In this document: one piece after another, positions 17,901 to 26,753 of the stretch | Layout: every line of letters begins with the position of its first letter | Numbering within the stretch: position 1 is the stretch's first letter | Assembly (NCBI GenBank): GCA_009377605.1 | Contig: WHTT01000012.1 | Span: 38,067-102,066 of the forward strand | Origin: Luteitalea sp. | GTDB taxonomy: Bacteria > Acidobacteriota > Vicinamibacteria > Vicinamibacterales > Vicinamibacteraceae | Reading direction: 5' to 3' | DNA: 64,000 nt | The notes under the pieces: model-generated | Database searches by the model: none | Told to the model about the DNA's origin: nothing | Seen by the model: the letters and a program-made list of their open reading frames with translations, nothing else | Position numbers and translations under genes: made by a program

Positions 17901-18303
17901 GATGGTTTCATCTCAGCGCTGGAGGGAGGAGCCGCACCGTCCAAGCTAGGCTCATACTGGTGTGACCATTGAGACAAACGACGATGTATCAGCTCCCGAA
18001 TCAGTGGATTATCGAATTGTAGCATGGAGCCGATCCGCCGGTTAAGGCAAGATCAGGAATCAGGACACGGGAATTAGCAATCGGCTTGCCATGAGCGAGC
18101 CTAACGGCTCGCCGAAGGCGGGCCGTCAGGCGAGTCGAATGGAAAAAGCGTGATAGGATTCGCTCGAATTGCACCAGTGCTGACCACAAGAAGATCAGGG
18201 TCCAATGTGGTCCTACCAACATTGCCTCGGTGCGCTAACGGCCGCCTCGGCGAGGCGGCCCTACCGAGGATTGTTGGTTCCGGTCAGCAAGGAGACGCAA
18301 CCC
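17901..18303. other. 403-base divergent intergenic region
   Basis: Separates two divergent Tat-type oxidoreductase genes. No convincing ORF is seen. It holds a hairpin (GCGAGCC 18095-18101, GGCTCGC 18106-18112), a copy of the CGAGTCGAATGG word (18131-18142), gatcaggaatcagg-type octamer remnants near 18050, and the REP-like palindrome at 18240. Promoters for both genes should lie here, but I cannot place them. Confidence 0.6.
18240..18266. repeat. REP-like GC-rich palindrome, copy 2
   Basis: Arms GGCCGCCTCG and CGAGGCGGCC around a single central base, then CTACCG. It shares 22 identical bases with 3703-3724. It ends 37 bases upstream of the start at 18304, so it would lie in the leader or promoter of that gene. 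Confidence 0.6.
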
Positions 18304-19653
18304 ATGGCAACCGATCGACGAACGTTCATTCGCATGGCGGGGGCTGGCGCAGCCGGTCTGGCCGTGACGCCAGCCTCGAGCTATGCGCGCATCCTCGGGG
18401 CGAACGACCGCGTGCGCGTCGGCGTCGTGGGCTTCTCGGATCGCTGCAGGGGCTCGCTCCTCCCGGCGTTCCAGAGCCACGCCAACCCACTCAACTTCGA
18501 GCTCGTCGCCGTCTCGGACATTTGGAGCCGCAGACGCGACGACGGTGTGGCAGCGGTCGAGAAGCTCGCCGGGAGAGCGCCCGCCGCCTGCCGGAACAAC
18601 GAAGAGCTCTACGCGCGCAATGATGTGGATGCCGTGATCATTGCAACGGCCGACCATCAGCACGCGTATCACTGCATCGAGGCGGTGACCGCGGGGCGCG
18701 ATTGCTACGTCGAGAAGCCCTTCGCGCACACGATGAAGCATGCGCGCGACGCGCGCCAAGCGGTCAAGGAGTCCGGCAAGATCATGCAGGTCGGGACGCA
18801 ACGCCGGAGTGCCGCGAACTATCAGGCGGCGGCCGACTTCATTCAGTCCGGCAAGTTTGGCGACCTCGTCATGGTCGAGATGACCTGGAACGTCAACCAA
18901 CCGGGCCGCTGGCGGCGGAAGGAGCTCGTCCAGGAGATCCGCCCTGAAGAGACGGACTGGAAGCGGTTCCTCATCGACTACGAGGACGAGCCGTGGGATC
19001 CGCGAAAGTATTTGGAGTTCCGGCTGTTCTGGCCGTATTCCTCTGGGATTCCGGATCAGTGGATGGTGCATCAGATCGACACGGTGCACTGGTTCACTGG
19101 CCTGCCCCGCCCGCGCAGCGTCGTTGCCAACGGGGGCGTCTACCTCTGGAAGGACGGCCGCGTGAACTGGGACACCTTCACCGGCGTCTTCGACTATGGT
19201 CCGCTCGACGATCCCTCCAAGGGCTTCCAGGTGGTCTACGCCTCACGTATGACCAACTCGGCGGGCGACGTGAAGGAGATCTATCGGTCCAACGGTGGCA
19301 CGCTGGATCTCGACCAGAACAAGGTGACGCCCGAGGGTGGCCTCGAGCAACGCCGCGCATCCGCCATGGGCATGGACGCCAATCTCTTGTCGGAGGCGTC
19401 ACTCTCGGCGGCGGCCAAGATGGAGACGGGTGCCGACACCGGCGCCGACAACGCCACTTCGGCCAACATGCGGAACTGGATGGAATCGGTGCGAAGCCGC
19501 AAGACGCCGAATGCAGATATCGAGGCTGCCTACAACCATTCGGTCGCCCTCTGTATGACCATTGCCGCCATGCAGACGGGCCAGCGCATTTCGTTCGATG
19601 ATGAGCGGCAAGATGTCGTCATTGGAGGAGGGAACCGTGGAACGCAGGAATAG
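18304..19653 (+). CDS. Gfo/Idh/MocA family oxidoreductase, Tat-exported
   Basis: A 449-residue protein. The ATG at 18304, nine bases after AAGGAG, is preferred over an upstream frame-open start at 18205. A twin-arginine signal (TDRRTFIRMAGAGAAG) is followed by the Rossmann site VGVVGFSDRCRG, DVDAVIIATADHQHAYH, and DCYVEKPFAHTMKHA as the EKP hallmark. The nucleotide loop departs from GxGxxG, reading GFSDRC, so cofactor binding may differ. The DUF6807 gene overlaps its end by 17 bases, indicating a two-gene unit probably acting on one sugar-derived substrate in the periplasm. Confidence 0.88.
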   Translation: MATDRRTFIRMAGAGAAGLAVTPASSYARILGANDRVRVGVVGFSDRCRGSLLPAFQSHANPLNFELVAVSDIWSRRRDDGVAAVEKLAGRAPAACRNNEELYARNDVDAVIIATADHQHAYHCIEAVTAGRDCYVEKPFAHTMKHARDARQAVKESGKIMQVGTQRRSAANYQAAADFIQSGKFGDLVMVEMTWNVNQPGRWRRKELVQEIRPEETDWKRFLIDYEDEPWDPRKYLEFRLFWPYSSGIPDQWMVHQIDTVHWFTGLPRPRSVVANGGVYLWKDGRVNWDTFTGVFDYGPLDDPSKGFQVVYASRMTNSAGDVKEIYRSNGGTLDLDQNKVTPEGGLEQRRASAMGMDANLLSEASLSAAAKMETGADTGADNATSANMRNWMESVRSRKTPNADIEAAYNHSVALCMTIAAMQTGQRISFDDERQDVVIGGGNRGTQE

Positions 19654-20794
19654 CGGGTGGAGCTCTTGGTCCGCTGCGGCGGGCGCTCTCACGGCAGCGG
19701 CTGTTGGTGTCGCCGCGTTTGCCGTGTCGGTTGCCGGCTCTCCGCGCACCCAGAACGGCTCATCTGGAGCCGGCGAGGAGGGGCGTGTCGAAATCGTGCC
19801 GCACGACGAGCAGCGCCGTGTGGACATCGAGGTGGACGGCAAGCCGTTCACCTCCTATATCTGGCCGACCACGCTCAAGAAGCCGGTCCTTTACCCGTTG
19901 CGAACGGCCGAAGGCGCGGAAGTGACGCGAGGCTTTCCTCCGAAGCCTGGCGAGCGTGCCGACCATCCGCACCAGGTCGGGCTGTGGTTCAACTTCGGCA
20001 ACGTGAACGGCTTCGACTTCTGGAACAACTCCGAGGCCATCCCGGCTGATCGCGAGCCGAAGATGGGAACGATCCTCCACGAGAAGATCACGGAGACGCA
20101 GAGCGGCCCCGGAGAAGGGCGCCTGGGTATTCAGGCACTCTGGCGGCAAGGCGACGGGAAGGAGATCCTGCGCGAGGACACGACATTCGTCTTCAGGGCG
20201 AGCCCCGGCGTGCGAACCATCGACCGCGTGACGACGCTGACGCCGCTGGCGGCGTCGGTCGCGATGAGTGACACCTCCGGCGGCGAGCCCGCAGAGGCAG
20301 CCAAAGAAGGCGTGCTCGGTATTCGGGTGGCCAGAGCGCTCGAGGATCCAAACGAGGAGGGCGGGCAGTTCACCGATGCCTCCGGCAAAGTAACCAAGGT
20401 CGAACAAATGGATACGTCCGGCGTCACCGGCGTCTACACCAGCAGCGAGGGCAAGACGGCCGGGGATGTCTGGGGTACGCGCGGCCGTTGGACCATGCTC
20501 TCTGGTACCGTGGACGACAAGCCGGCGACGATTGCAATTCTCGACACGCCGAGCAATCCCGGCTTTCCCACGTACTGGCACGCGCGTGGCTACGGCCTCT
20601 TTGCCGCGAACCCACTCGGCCAAGCGGTCTTCAGTGAAGGAAAGGAGCGGCTCGACTTCTCGATCGCCGCCGATGAGCCAGCGAAGTTCCGCTATCGCGT
20701 GCTCATCCTGAGCAGCCAGCCGTCTGCCGAGGAAATGGAAGAGCTCTATCAGGAGTGGGTGAAGACGAACGAAGGTGAATCGGTGACAAGGTGA
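19637..20794 (+). CDS. DUF6807 (PmoA-like) secreted protein
   Basis: A 385-residue protein. I chose GTG 19637 because GGAGGAGGGA lies five bases upstream; the longer frame-open start is inside the preceding gene. An N-terminal hydrophobic stretch (about residues 9-34) is a signal peptide. Family marks include GKPFTSYIWPTTLKKPVLYP, HPHQVGLWFNFGNVNGFDFW and TYWHARGYGLFAANPLGQ. Proteins of this family are widespread in Acidobacteriota, Planctomycetota and Bacteroidota sugar loci, often beside Gfo/Idh/MocA genes, but no activity is firmly assigned. Its last codons and TGA are made of an octamer repeat. Confidence 0.85.
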   Translation: MERRNSGWSSWSAAAGALTAAAVGVAAFAVSVAGSPRTQNGSSGAGEEGRVEIVPHDEQRRVDIEVDGKPFTSYIWPTTLKKPVLYPLRTAEGAEVTRGFPPKPGERADHPHQVGLWFNFGNVNGFDFWNNSEAIPADREPKMGTILHEKITETQSGPGEGRLGIQALWRQGDGKEILREDTTFVFRASPGVRTIDRVTTLTPLAASVAMSDTSGGEPAEAAKEGVLGIRVARALEDPNEEGGQFTDASGKVTKVEQMDTSGVTGVYTSSEGKTAGDVWGTRGRWTMLSGTVDDKPATIAILDTPSNPGFPTYWHARGYGLFAANPLGQAVFSEGKERLDFSIAADEPAKFRYRVLILSSQPSAEEMEELYQEWVKTNEGESVTR

Positions 20795-20818
20795 CAGGGT
20801 GACAGGGTGACAGGGTGA
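20783..20818. repeat. Octamer array F (GTGACAGG) containing a stop codon
   Basis: Units gtgacaag, gtgacagg, gtgacagg, gtgacagg and a partial unit. The DUF6807 stop codon TGA (20792-20794) is supplied by a repeat unit, so the last residues of that protein are repeat-encoded. Confidence 0.85.
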
Positions 20819-20823
20819 CGACA

Positions 20824-20860
20824 CGTAGCGCGCGAGCGCGACGAGGGGCCCCTCGCTACG
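20824..20860. repeat. GC-rich hairpin (CGTAGCG...CGCTACG)
   Basis: Outer arms CGTAGCG (20824-20830) and CGCTACG (20854-20860) enclose a perfect inner palindrome CGAGGGGCCCCTCG (20842-20855). A related element starts at 33783. Position after DUF6807 suggests a terminator-like or REP-like role. Confidence 0.6.
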
Positions 20861-20949
20861 TACCAAGTGAGCTACCGAAACGTGGCGTTAAGGTAAGATG
20901 GGTTGATGTGCTGGCGTGGCCAACCTGAACCTCGAGAGGGCTTGCAAAC

Positions 20950-21339
20950 GTGAAACGCCTTGTCGGACTGTCACCTTTCATCTTTGCAGCGAGCGTCGTG
21001 CTCGCCGGAGCGTTCTTTCTCGGATCCAAGCTCGTGATGGCGCAAGAAGCGGGAACGGCTCAAGCGTCGGCGGATCCGAAGGCCGAGGAGATCTACACGA
21101 CACGGTGCGTGGCCTGCCATGGCGCCGACGGCGACTCGCAGCTTCCGGAGATGAGCTTTACCGACGGAGTCTGGAAGCACGGCTCTTCGGAGGGGGAAGT
21201 TGCGAAGACCATCACGGACGGCGTGCCTGGCACCGCCATGATGCCGTTCGAATCGCAGCTCTCACAAGAAGAAATCGAGACGCTCGCCAAGTACGTGCGG
21301 CAGTTCGATCCGAAGCTGCGCGAGGGGGACAAGGAATAG
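20950..21339 (+). CDS. Secreted c-type cytochrome, single heme
   Basis: A 129-residue protein starting at GTG with GAGAGGG upstream. The N-terminal hydrophobic segment (residues 5-28) should send it through Sec to the periplasm. One heme motif, CVACHG, sits near residue 55, and the distal methionine is probably in GTAMMPFESQ. Size and layout fit a small class I cytochrome c. It would carry electrons from periplasmic dehydrogenases to the respiratory chain; the two GMC flavoenzyme pairs at 31-36 kb are candidate donors, by inference. Its stop codon lies in an octamer repeat unit. Confidence 0.9.
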   Translation: MKRLVGLSPFIFAASVVLAGAFFLGSKLVMAQEAGTAQASADPKAEEIYTTRCVACHGADGDSQLPEMSFTDGVWKHGSSEGEVAKTITDGVPGTAMMPFESQLSQEEIETLAKYVRQFDPKLREGDKE

Positions 21340-21380
21340 GGATCTAGGGATCTAGGGCTCTAGGGTTCCAGGGTTCCAGG
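21333..21380. repeat. Octamer array B (GATCTAGG type) over a stop codon
   Basis: Units ggaatagg (containing the cytochrome stop TAG), gatctagg twice, gctctagg, and gttccagg twice. Phase is kept through the stop codon. Confidence 0.85.
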
Positions 21381-21446
21381 CGTAAAGGGGCCGACGCTTC
21401 CACCGTCGGCCCGAAGAGCCTACCACCTGCATTCGCACGACCCGTT

Positions 21447-21478
21447 CCCTAGATCCCTTGGCCCCTAGATCCCTTGCC
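21447..21478. repeat. Octamer array B' (CCCTAGAT type)
   Basis: Units ccctagat, cccttggc, ccctagat, cccttgcc, then ccccgtcaccctttcac up to the stop of the minus-strand isomerase gene. It is the inverted partner of array B, again between convergent genes. Confidence 0.8.
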
Positions 21479-21489
21479 CCGTCACCCTT

Positions 21490-22365
21490 TCACACATCAC
21501 AAAGCTGCACCGCTTCCCCGAGCGAGGTCAGCGGCTCGCGCGTTGGGATGAACTCGTGCGCGAAGTACCCCGTGTAGCCCTTGTCGACGATGGCGCGCGC
21601 GATGGCATCCCACTGGAGCTCTTGCGTGCCGTCGAGCTCATGACGGCCTGGTACGCCGCCCGTGTGGAAGTGGCCAATGTAGTCCCAGTTATCCGTGATC
21701 GTCCGGATGACGTCCCCCTCCATGATCTGCATGTGGTAGATGTCGTACAGCAGCTTGACGCGAGGTGAACCGACCGCCTTCATCACCTGGACGCCGAACG
21801 GTGTGTGGTCGCCCTGGTAGCCCTCGTGATCGACCTTGCTGTTCAGCAGCTCGACGCAGACGGTCACTTCGTGCTCCTCAGCGACCTTGACTACTTTGCC
21901 CAGCGCGTCGGTACAGTTGCGCACCGCTTGCTCATCGTCGATGTTCGGTCGCCGGTTTCCGAAGAAGACGATCACATTCGGCACGCCGGCCTTGGCCGCC
22001 CTCGGGATGGCCGAGGTGAGCGCCGACACAATCTCGTCGTGATTCGCTGGATCGTTCAGACCATCTGGAATCGAGCCGGCACGGACCGATCCCATCGAGC
22101 AGGTCAGACCGTACTCCTTGGCAACCGACCAGTCTTCCTCTCTCAAGAGGTCGATGGCCGTGAGGCCGAGGTCCGCGACGCCTTTACAAAACGTGCGGAA
22201 TTCGACCTTCTCGTAACACCAACGACAGACCGACTGCTTCAAGCGCGCCTTCGAGACGACGTTCTCCCCCGCCGCCCCAGCGGCTGCGATCCTCGTGGCA
22301 CCGGCACCCAAGGCTAGCGCCGCACCGCCCGCGGTCGTTAGCACATCCCGCCTCGTGATGTCCAT
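21490..22365 (-). CDS. Hydroxypyruvate isomerase-like TIM-barrel protein, Tat signal
   Basis: A 291-residue protein and the last gene of the sugar-acid operon. MDITRRDVLTTAGGAALALG is a twin-arginine signal. The barrel resembles the hydroxypyruvate isomerase family: SVCRWCYEKVEFRTFCKGVADLGLTAID, VCVELLNSKVDHEGYQG, LLYDIYHMQIMEGD, IGHFHTGGVPGRHELDG and the C-terminal Glu in GYFAHEFIPTRE. These supply the expected metal ligands Glu, Asp, His and Glu. It may isomerise a keto-sugar acid outside the cytoplasm; calling it hyi would go too far. It lies 12 bases from the mannonate dehydratase gene. Confidence 0.87.
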   Translation of the reverse strand: MDITRRDVLTTAGGAALALGAGATRIAAAGAAGENVVSKARLKQSVCRWCYEKVEFRTFCKGVADLGLTAIDLLREEDWSVAKEYGLTCSMGSVRAGSIPDGLNDPANHDEIVSALTSAIPRAAKAGVPNVIVFFGNRRPNIDDEQAVRNCTDALGKVVKVAEEHEVTVCVELLNSKVDHEGYQGDHTPFGVQVMKAVGSPRVKLLYDIYHMQIMEGDVIRTITDNWDYIGHFHTGGVPGRHELDGTQELQWDAIARAIVDKGYTGYFAHEFIPTREPLTSLGEAVQLCDV

Positions 22366-22376
22366 GTTGCCCTCCC

Positions 22377-23588
22377 TTACCAGCTGTGCATCGTCCCGTC
22401 GACCCGCCGATTCACCGGGAGGTAAGCGGGGTCGTACGGGTACTTTGCCGCGAGATCCTCGTCGATCTCAACGCCCAAGCCTGGCTCGTCGCCCGGGTAC
22501 ATGTAGCCGTCCTGGAACGTGTACGCGTGCGGAAACACACGATCGGTCTCGTTCAGGTGCGGCATGTATTCCTGGACGCCGAAGTTGTGAACCGACAGAT
22601 CGAAGTGGAGCGCCGCCGCGATGCAGACCGGGCTCATATCGGTGGCGCCGTGGCAGCCCGTGCGTACTTGGTGCATTTCGGCAAGGCTGGCAATCTTCCG
22701 CAGGTGCGTGATCCCACCTGCATGAACAACGGTTGTCCGAATGTAGTCGATGAGCTGTTCCTGTATGAGCTTATAGCAATCGAACACACTGTTGAACACT
22801 TCGCCCACGGCAATGGGCGTTGTCGTGTGCTGGCGAATGATACGGAAGCCTTCTTGGAGCTCGCCGGGCGTCGGATCCTCCAGCCAGAGCAGGTGAAATG
22901 GCTCGAGCAGTTTGCCGGCGCGCGCCGCCTCTATTGGGGTGAGGCGATGGTGGGCATCGTGTAGCAGGTGCACATCTGGGCCGAACTCGGCACGGACTCG
23001 CTCGAAGAGCCCGGGCAGAAAGTTCAGATACGCCTCGGAGCTCCAGCGGCTCTCGGTCGGCGCGGCGCCACGCTCAGCCGGCTCATAGAACATTGCGCCA
23101 CGGCCGACGCCGTATGTGCTGGCCAAGCCGGGGATCCCGGACTGCACCCGCACCGCCTTGTATCCAAGGTCGAGGTAGTGCGCAACGGCCCGCACGGCAT
23201 CCTCGACCGTTTGACCGTTGGCGTGCCCGTAGACGAGCACACCCTCGCGTGAGGCGCCACCAATCAACTGGAACACCGGCACGCCGGCGGCTTTGGCCTT
23301 GATGTCCCAGAGGGCCATGTCCACGGCCGAAATCGACGCCATGGTCACGGGGCCCCGGCGCCAGTACGCGCCTACGTACAGATACTGCCACGTGTCTTCG
23401 ATTCGGCGGGCATCGCGGCCGATGAGCAGCGGAATGACATGGTCGTTGAGGTAGCTGACAACGGCAAGCTCACGCCCGTTGAGCGTTGCGTCGCCCAAAC
23501 CGGTGACGCCGTCTTCGGTCACGAGCTTCAACGTCACGAAGTTACGACCCGGACAACACACGATCACCTTCGCATCGACGATTTTCAT
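22377..23588 (-). CDS. Enolase-superfamily sugar-acid dehydratase, ManD-like (mannonate dehydratase)
   Basis: A 403-residue enzyme of the mandelate racemase/muconate lactonizing family. The N-terminus [21 protein letters not shown] and motifs [48 protein letters not shown] and HGATDMSPV match the ManD group, which dehydrates D-mannonate to 2-keto-3-deoxygluconate (D-gluconate in some members). Metal ligands (Asp and the two Glu) and the catalytic His are present. Its place next to KDG kinase and KDPG aldolase strongly supports a dehydratase feeding KDG. It is cytoplasmic. Confidence 0.9.
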   Translation of the reverse strand: MKIVDAKVIVCCPGRNFVTLKLVTEDGVTGLGDATLNGRELAVVSYLNDHVIPLLIGRDARRIEDTWQYLYVGAYWRRGPVTMASISAVDMALWDIKAKAAGVPVFQLIGGASREGVLVYGHANGQTVEDAVRAVAHYLDLGYKAVRVQSGIPGLASTYGVGRGAMFYEPAERGAAPTESRWSSEAYLNFLPGLFERVRAEFGPDVHLLHDAHHRLTPIEAARAGKLLEPFHLLWLEDPTPGELQEGFRIIRQHTTTPIAVGEVFNSVFDCYKLIQEQLIDYIRTTVVHAGGITHLRKIASLAEMHQVRTGCHGATDMSPVCIAAALHFDLSVHNFGVQEYMPHLNETDRVFPHAYTFQDGYMYPGDEPGLGVEIDEDLAAKYPYDPAYLPVNRRVDGTMHSW

Positions 23589-23602
23589 AAGACCTTGGTC
23601 CC

Positions 23603-24628
23603 TTACCTTTGCACGCGCCCGCTGACGTCTCCCTTGGCCACGCGCTCCACCTCGGCGACGGTCACCCGGTTGAAGTCTCCAGGAATGGTCTGCTTGAGCG
23701 CGCTTGCGGCAACAGCGAACCTGAGCGCGTCGGCCGGCGCCTTGCCGGCGATCACGCCGTAAATCAGCCCACCCGCAAAGCTGTCGCCGCCGCCAATGCG
23801 ATCGACGAGACGCACGTCATAGCGCTGGCTATGATGGAACTCTCCCGAGCCCGCATCGTAGAGAGCCGCGCTCCATCCGTTGTCACTTGCCGAGTAGCTC
23901 TCACGCAGCGTCACGGCCACCAGCTGCACACCGTATTCGCGGACGATGCGCTCGGACACGGCGCGGTACCCCTCCAGATTCAAGCGACCGGTGGCGACGT
24001 CCGTGCCGGCCACCTCCAGGCCGAGAACGGACTGAATGTCCTCTTCGTTGGCGATGACCACGTCGACGAGGGAGACCAGGGGCCGCATGACCTCCTGCGC
24101 CTGCGCCTCGGTCCACAGCTTCTTGCGGAAATTCAGGTCGAGACTGACGCGGGCGCCCGACGCCTTCGCCGCCTCAATCGCTTCACGCGTGCAGGCGGCA
24201 GCCGAGGCGCCTAGTGCCGGCGTGATGCCGCTCGTATGAAACCAGGCAGCCCCCGTGCACACCTCGGCCCAGGGCACCATGCCAGGCTGCAACTCCGTGA
24301 TCGCCGATCGCGCGCGGTCGTAGATGACGTTGGATCCGCGCTGCGACGCGCCGGTCTCCGCATAGTAGACGCCGATACGCTCGCCACCACGTTGAATGTG
24401 GTCGGTGTGTACGCCTTCGGCACGCAGTGCACGCACCGCCGCCTCGCCAATCGCGTGCGCCGGCAGCCGTGTGACGTAGTGGCTCTCGCAGCCACACCAC
24501 GCCAGGCTCACCGCGACATTGGCTTCACCGCCGCCGAATGTCGCCTGAAAGACCGGAGACTGAAGGTAGCGCTCGAAGCCAGGCGGGCTCAAGCGCAGCA
24601 TGATCTCGCCAAATGTCACGGTCTTCAT
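23603..24628 (-). CDS. kdgK: 2-keto-3-deoxygluconate kinase (PfkB family)
   Basis: A 341-residue sugar kinase. PfkB marks are [13 protein letters not shown] near the N-terminus and [16 protein letters not shown] near the C-terminus, which holds the catalytic Asp and anion hole. It would phosphorylate KDG at C6 with ATP, giving the KDPG cleaved by the adjacent aldolase. Its start codon overlaps the end of the upstream aldolase gene by four bases (ATGA), so the pair is translationally coupled. Substrate is assigned from context and similarity; a fructokinase-type activity cannot be excluded. Confidence 0.9.
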   Translation of the reverse strand: MKTVTFGEIMLRLSPPGFERYLQSPVFQATFGGGEANVAVSLAWCGCESHYVTRLPAHAIGEAAVRALRAEGVHTDHIQRGGERIGVYYAETGASQRGSNVIYDRARSAITELQPGMVPWAEVCTGAAWFHTSGITPALGASAAACTREAIEAAKASGARVSLDLNFRKKLWTEAQAQEVMRPLVSLVDVVIANEEDIQSVLGLEVAGTDVATGRLNLEGYRAVSERIVREYGVQLVAVTLRESYSASDNGWSAALYDAGSGEFHHSQRYDVRLVDRIGGGDSFAGGLIYGVIAGKAPADALRFAVAASALKQTIPGDFNRVTVAEVERVAKGDVSGRVQR

Positions 24629-25290
24629 GATCGCTTGCCGGCTCCTGCTCGCGCCGCGGTGATGTCCTCTATCGCTCGTCGAGCATTTGCCGTGAGCACA
24701 TCGTAGCGCCCCTCCGCAATGGCCTTTGGATCGAGCATCGCGCTGCCGACGCCCACCGCCGACGCCCCCGCCTTGATCCAGTCGCCCACGTTCTCGAGGC
24801 TCACGCCGCCGGTCGGCACGATCTTGATCTGCGGCAACGGCCCCCGGAGGTCGCGGATGAAGCCGGGCCCGAGCGCCGTGGCGGGAAAGACCTTGACCAG
24901 ATCGGCGCCCGCCTGCCAGGCGCTCAGGATTTCGGTCGGCGAGAAGCAGCCGGGCACGACCGCCGCATCATAGCGATGACACAGCTCGATCACGCCATGG
25001 TGAAGCGTGGGTGCGACGACGAAGCGCGCGCCAGCCAAGATCACGTGCCGCGCGGTCTCTGGATCGAGCACCGTACCGGCGCCAAGAAAAAGGCCCTTCG
25101 GGAGCGACGCCGCAATCTCCTCGATCAGCCGCGTCGCGCCCGGCACCGTCATTGTCACCTCGAGCGCACGCACGCCGCCTTCGGCCAACGCGTCGAACAC
25201 CGCCCGCACGCGTCCCGCGTCCTGCATGCGGATGATGGCAACCACGCCACTCTCCTCGATGCCACGAACGATCTCTACACGTGAAGTCAT
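24625..25290 (-). CDS. eda: 2-keto-3-deoxy-6-phosphogluconate aldolase
   Basis: A 221-residue class I aldolase that cleaves KDPG to pyruvate and glyceraldehyde-3-phosphate. The Schiff-base lysine is in DLVKVFPATALGP, the catalytic Glu in RALEVTMTVPGA, and the phosphate loop in PTGGVSLENV. Length is typical. It is followed by kdgK with an ATGA overlap and preceded by a hexuronate-type MFS gene, giving a complete KDG branch of the hexuronate route. Confidence 0.93.
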   Translation of the reverse strand: MTSRVEIVRGIEESGVVAIIRMQDAGRVRAVFDALAEGGVRALEVTMTVPGATRLIEEIAASLPKGLFLGAGTVLDPETARHVILAGARFVVAPTLHHGVIELCHRYDAAVVPGCFSPTEILSAWQAGADLVKVFPATALGPGFIRDLRGPLPQIKIVPTGGVSLENVGDWIKAGASAVGVGSAMLDPKAIAEGRYDVLTANARRAIEDITAARAGAGKRS

Positions 25291-25309
25291 AAAAGCAGGG
25301 ACCTACCTT

Positions 25310-25358
25310 GAACCTCGAACCTCGAACCTCGAACCTCGAACCTCGAACCTCGAACCTC
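25310..25358. repeat. Seven perfect GAACCTC heptamers
   Basis: Seven identical 7-base units without a break, ending exactly at the stop codon of the minus-strand MFS gene (25359-25361). On the coding strand each unit reads gaggttc. This differs in period (7, not 8) from the other arrays but shares their position behind a stop codon. Confidence 0.9.
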
Positions 25359-26729
25359 TTACCTTAGATCCACCGGCTCCAATCTCGGCGCGAGCAGGTG
25401 CACGCACCCTAGCGCGACGAGATAGGCAAACCCGGCCACCAGAAAGATGATGAAGTAGCTCCCGGTCGTTTCCAATAGCCGGCTCGTGATATCAGCGATG
25501 AAGAAGCCCCCGAGTGCTCCCGCCATCCCCGCGAGACCGATGACCGATCCCACGGCCTGCCGTGGAAACATGTCCGAGGCCACCGTGTAAATGTTGGCCG
25601 ACCACGCCTGGTGCGCGCCGGCCGCCAGGCCGACCAGCCCCACGGCGGCCCACACGCTCGAGACCTGCGACGCAAACACGATTGGCGTGACCGACACCGC
25701 GCAAATGAACATCGCCGTCTTTCGCGCACGGTTCGGAGACCACCCACGCTTGAGGAAGTGCGACGACAGCCATCCGCCGGCCACGCTTCCGACGTCGGCA
25801 ATGAGGTAGATGCCAATGAGCGGAGGCCCCATCGACATCAAATCCAACCCGTGGTTGCGGTGCAGGAAGTCGGGCACCCAGAAGAGATACAACCACCACA
25901 CCGGATCGGTCAGGAACTTGCCGGCCGCCACCGCCCACGTCTGGCGCAGCGGCAGCAGTCGGCGCCAGGCGATCCTCTGTGTTGGCTCGGCGGGATCGCT
26001 TCGAATGTGCGCGAACTCGTCGCGTGAGACACGCGGATGCGTCTCCGGCACGCCGTAATAGCGCAGCCAGGCCACGAGCCACAGAAAGCCGAGCACTCCG
26101 GTGAACACGAACGCCCAATACCATCCGTAATACACGACGATGGGGGGAACGATGAGCGGCGTGAGGATGACGCCGACGTTGGTGCCCGCGTTGAAGATTC
26201 CTGTCGCCAGTGCCCGCTCGCGCTTCGGGAACCACTCGGCCACCGTTTTGATCGACGCCGGAAAATTGCCCGCTTCCCCCACGGCAAGCAGGAATCGGCT
26301 GATCGAGAACCCGATGACCGACGGCGTCCAGGCCAGGCCGACGCCGGCAAACAGCGCCACGAGGGGCGCGCCGATCGCTGGCGCCTCGGCGTGCAGGATG
26401 GCCGCAAGCGACCAGACGATGACGGCGATTGAGAAGCCGATCCGCGTGCCGACGCGATCCATCAGCCAGCCCGACGCCGCCATGCCGATCATGTAGGCGA
26501 CTTGGAAGGACTTGACGATGTTGCCGTAGTCGAGCTCGGACCAGCCAAACTCCTGTTGCAGCGTCGGCTTCAGCAGGCCGATGACCTGACGATCAACGTA
26601 GTTGATCGTGGCGGCGAAGAAGAGCAACGCGCAAATGATCCAGCGGTAGTGTCCGATCGTGGAGCGCGGCGCCTCTGCACCGGGCGCCTCTGGAGGCGGA
26701 GAAACCGCCGGCCGAAGGTCAGTGGGCAC
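25359..26729 (-). CDS. MFS transporter, hexuronate (ExuT/ACS) type
   Basis: A 456-residue membrane protein with about 12 hydrophobic helices. Anion:cation symporter marks are visible: INYVDRQVIGLLKPTLQQEFGWSE in TM1-2, GWLMDRVGTRIGFS after TM2, and AEWFPKRERALATGIFNAGTNVG in TM4-5. Relatives carry glucuronate, galacturonate or aldonates by proton symport across the inner membrane. It sits between the SDR gene (24 bases) and KDPG aldolase (68 bases), so it is the entry step of this operon. Confidence 0.88.
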   Translation of the reverse strand: MPTDLRPAVSPPPEAPGAEAPRSTIGHYRWIICALLFFAATINYVDRQVIGLLKPTLQQEFGWSELDYGNIVKSFQVAYMIGMAASGWLMDRVGTRIGFSIAVIVWSLAAILHAEAPAIGAPLVALFAGVGLAWTPSVIGFSISRFLLAVGEAGNFPASIKTVAEWFPKRERALATGIFNAGTNVGVILTPLIVPPIVVYYGWYWAFVFTGVLGFLWLVAWLRYYGVPETHPRVSRDEFAHIRSDPAEPTQRIAWRRLLPLRQTWAVAAGKFLTDPVWWLYLFWVPDFLHRNHGLDLMSMGPPLIGIYLIADVGSVAGGWLSSHFLKRGWSPNRARKTAMFICAVSVTPIVFASQVSSVWAAVGLVGLAAGAHQAWSANIYTVASDMFPRQAVGSVIGLAGMAGALGGFFIADITSRLLETTGSYFIIFLVAGFAYLVALGCVHLLAPRLEPVDLR

Positions 26730-26753
26730 GAGTATCCTTGGGCTGACTGCGTG

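Noticed and set aside
16386..17972. Plus-strand ORF of 528 codons opposite a Gfo/Idh/MocA gene
   Set aside because: Antisense shadow of a well-recognised enzyme; no motif or signal, and no ribosome site.
25310..25358. Possible CRISPR array
   Set aside because: Units are 7 bases with no spacers and no cas genes nearby; it is a simple tandem repeat.
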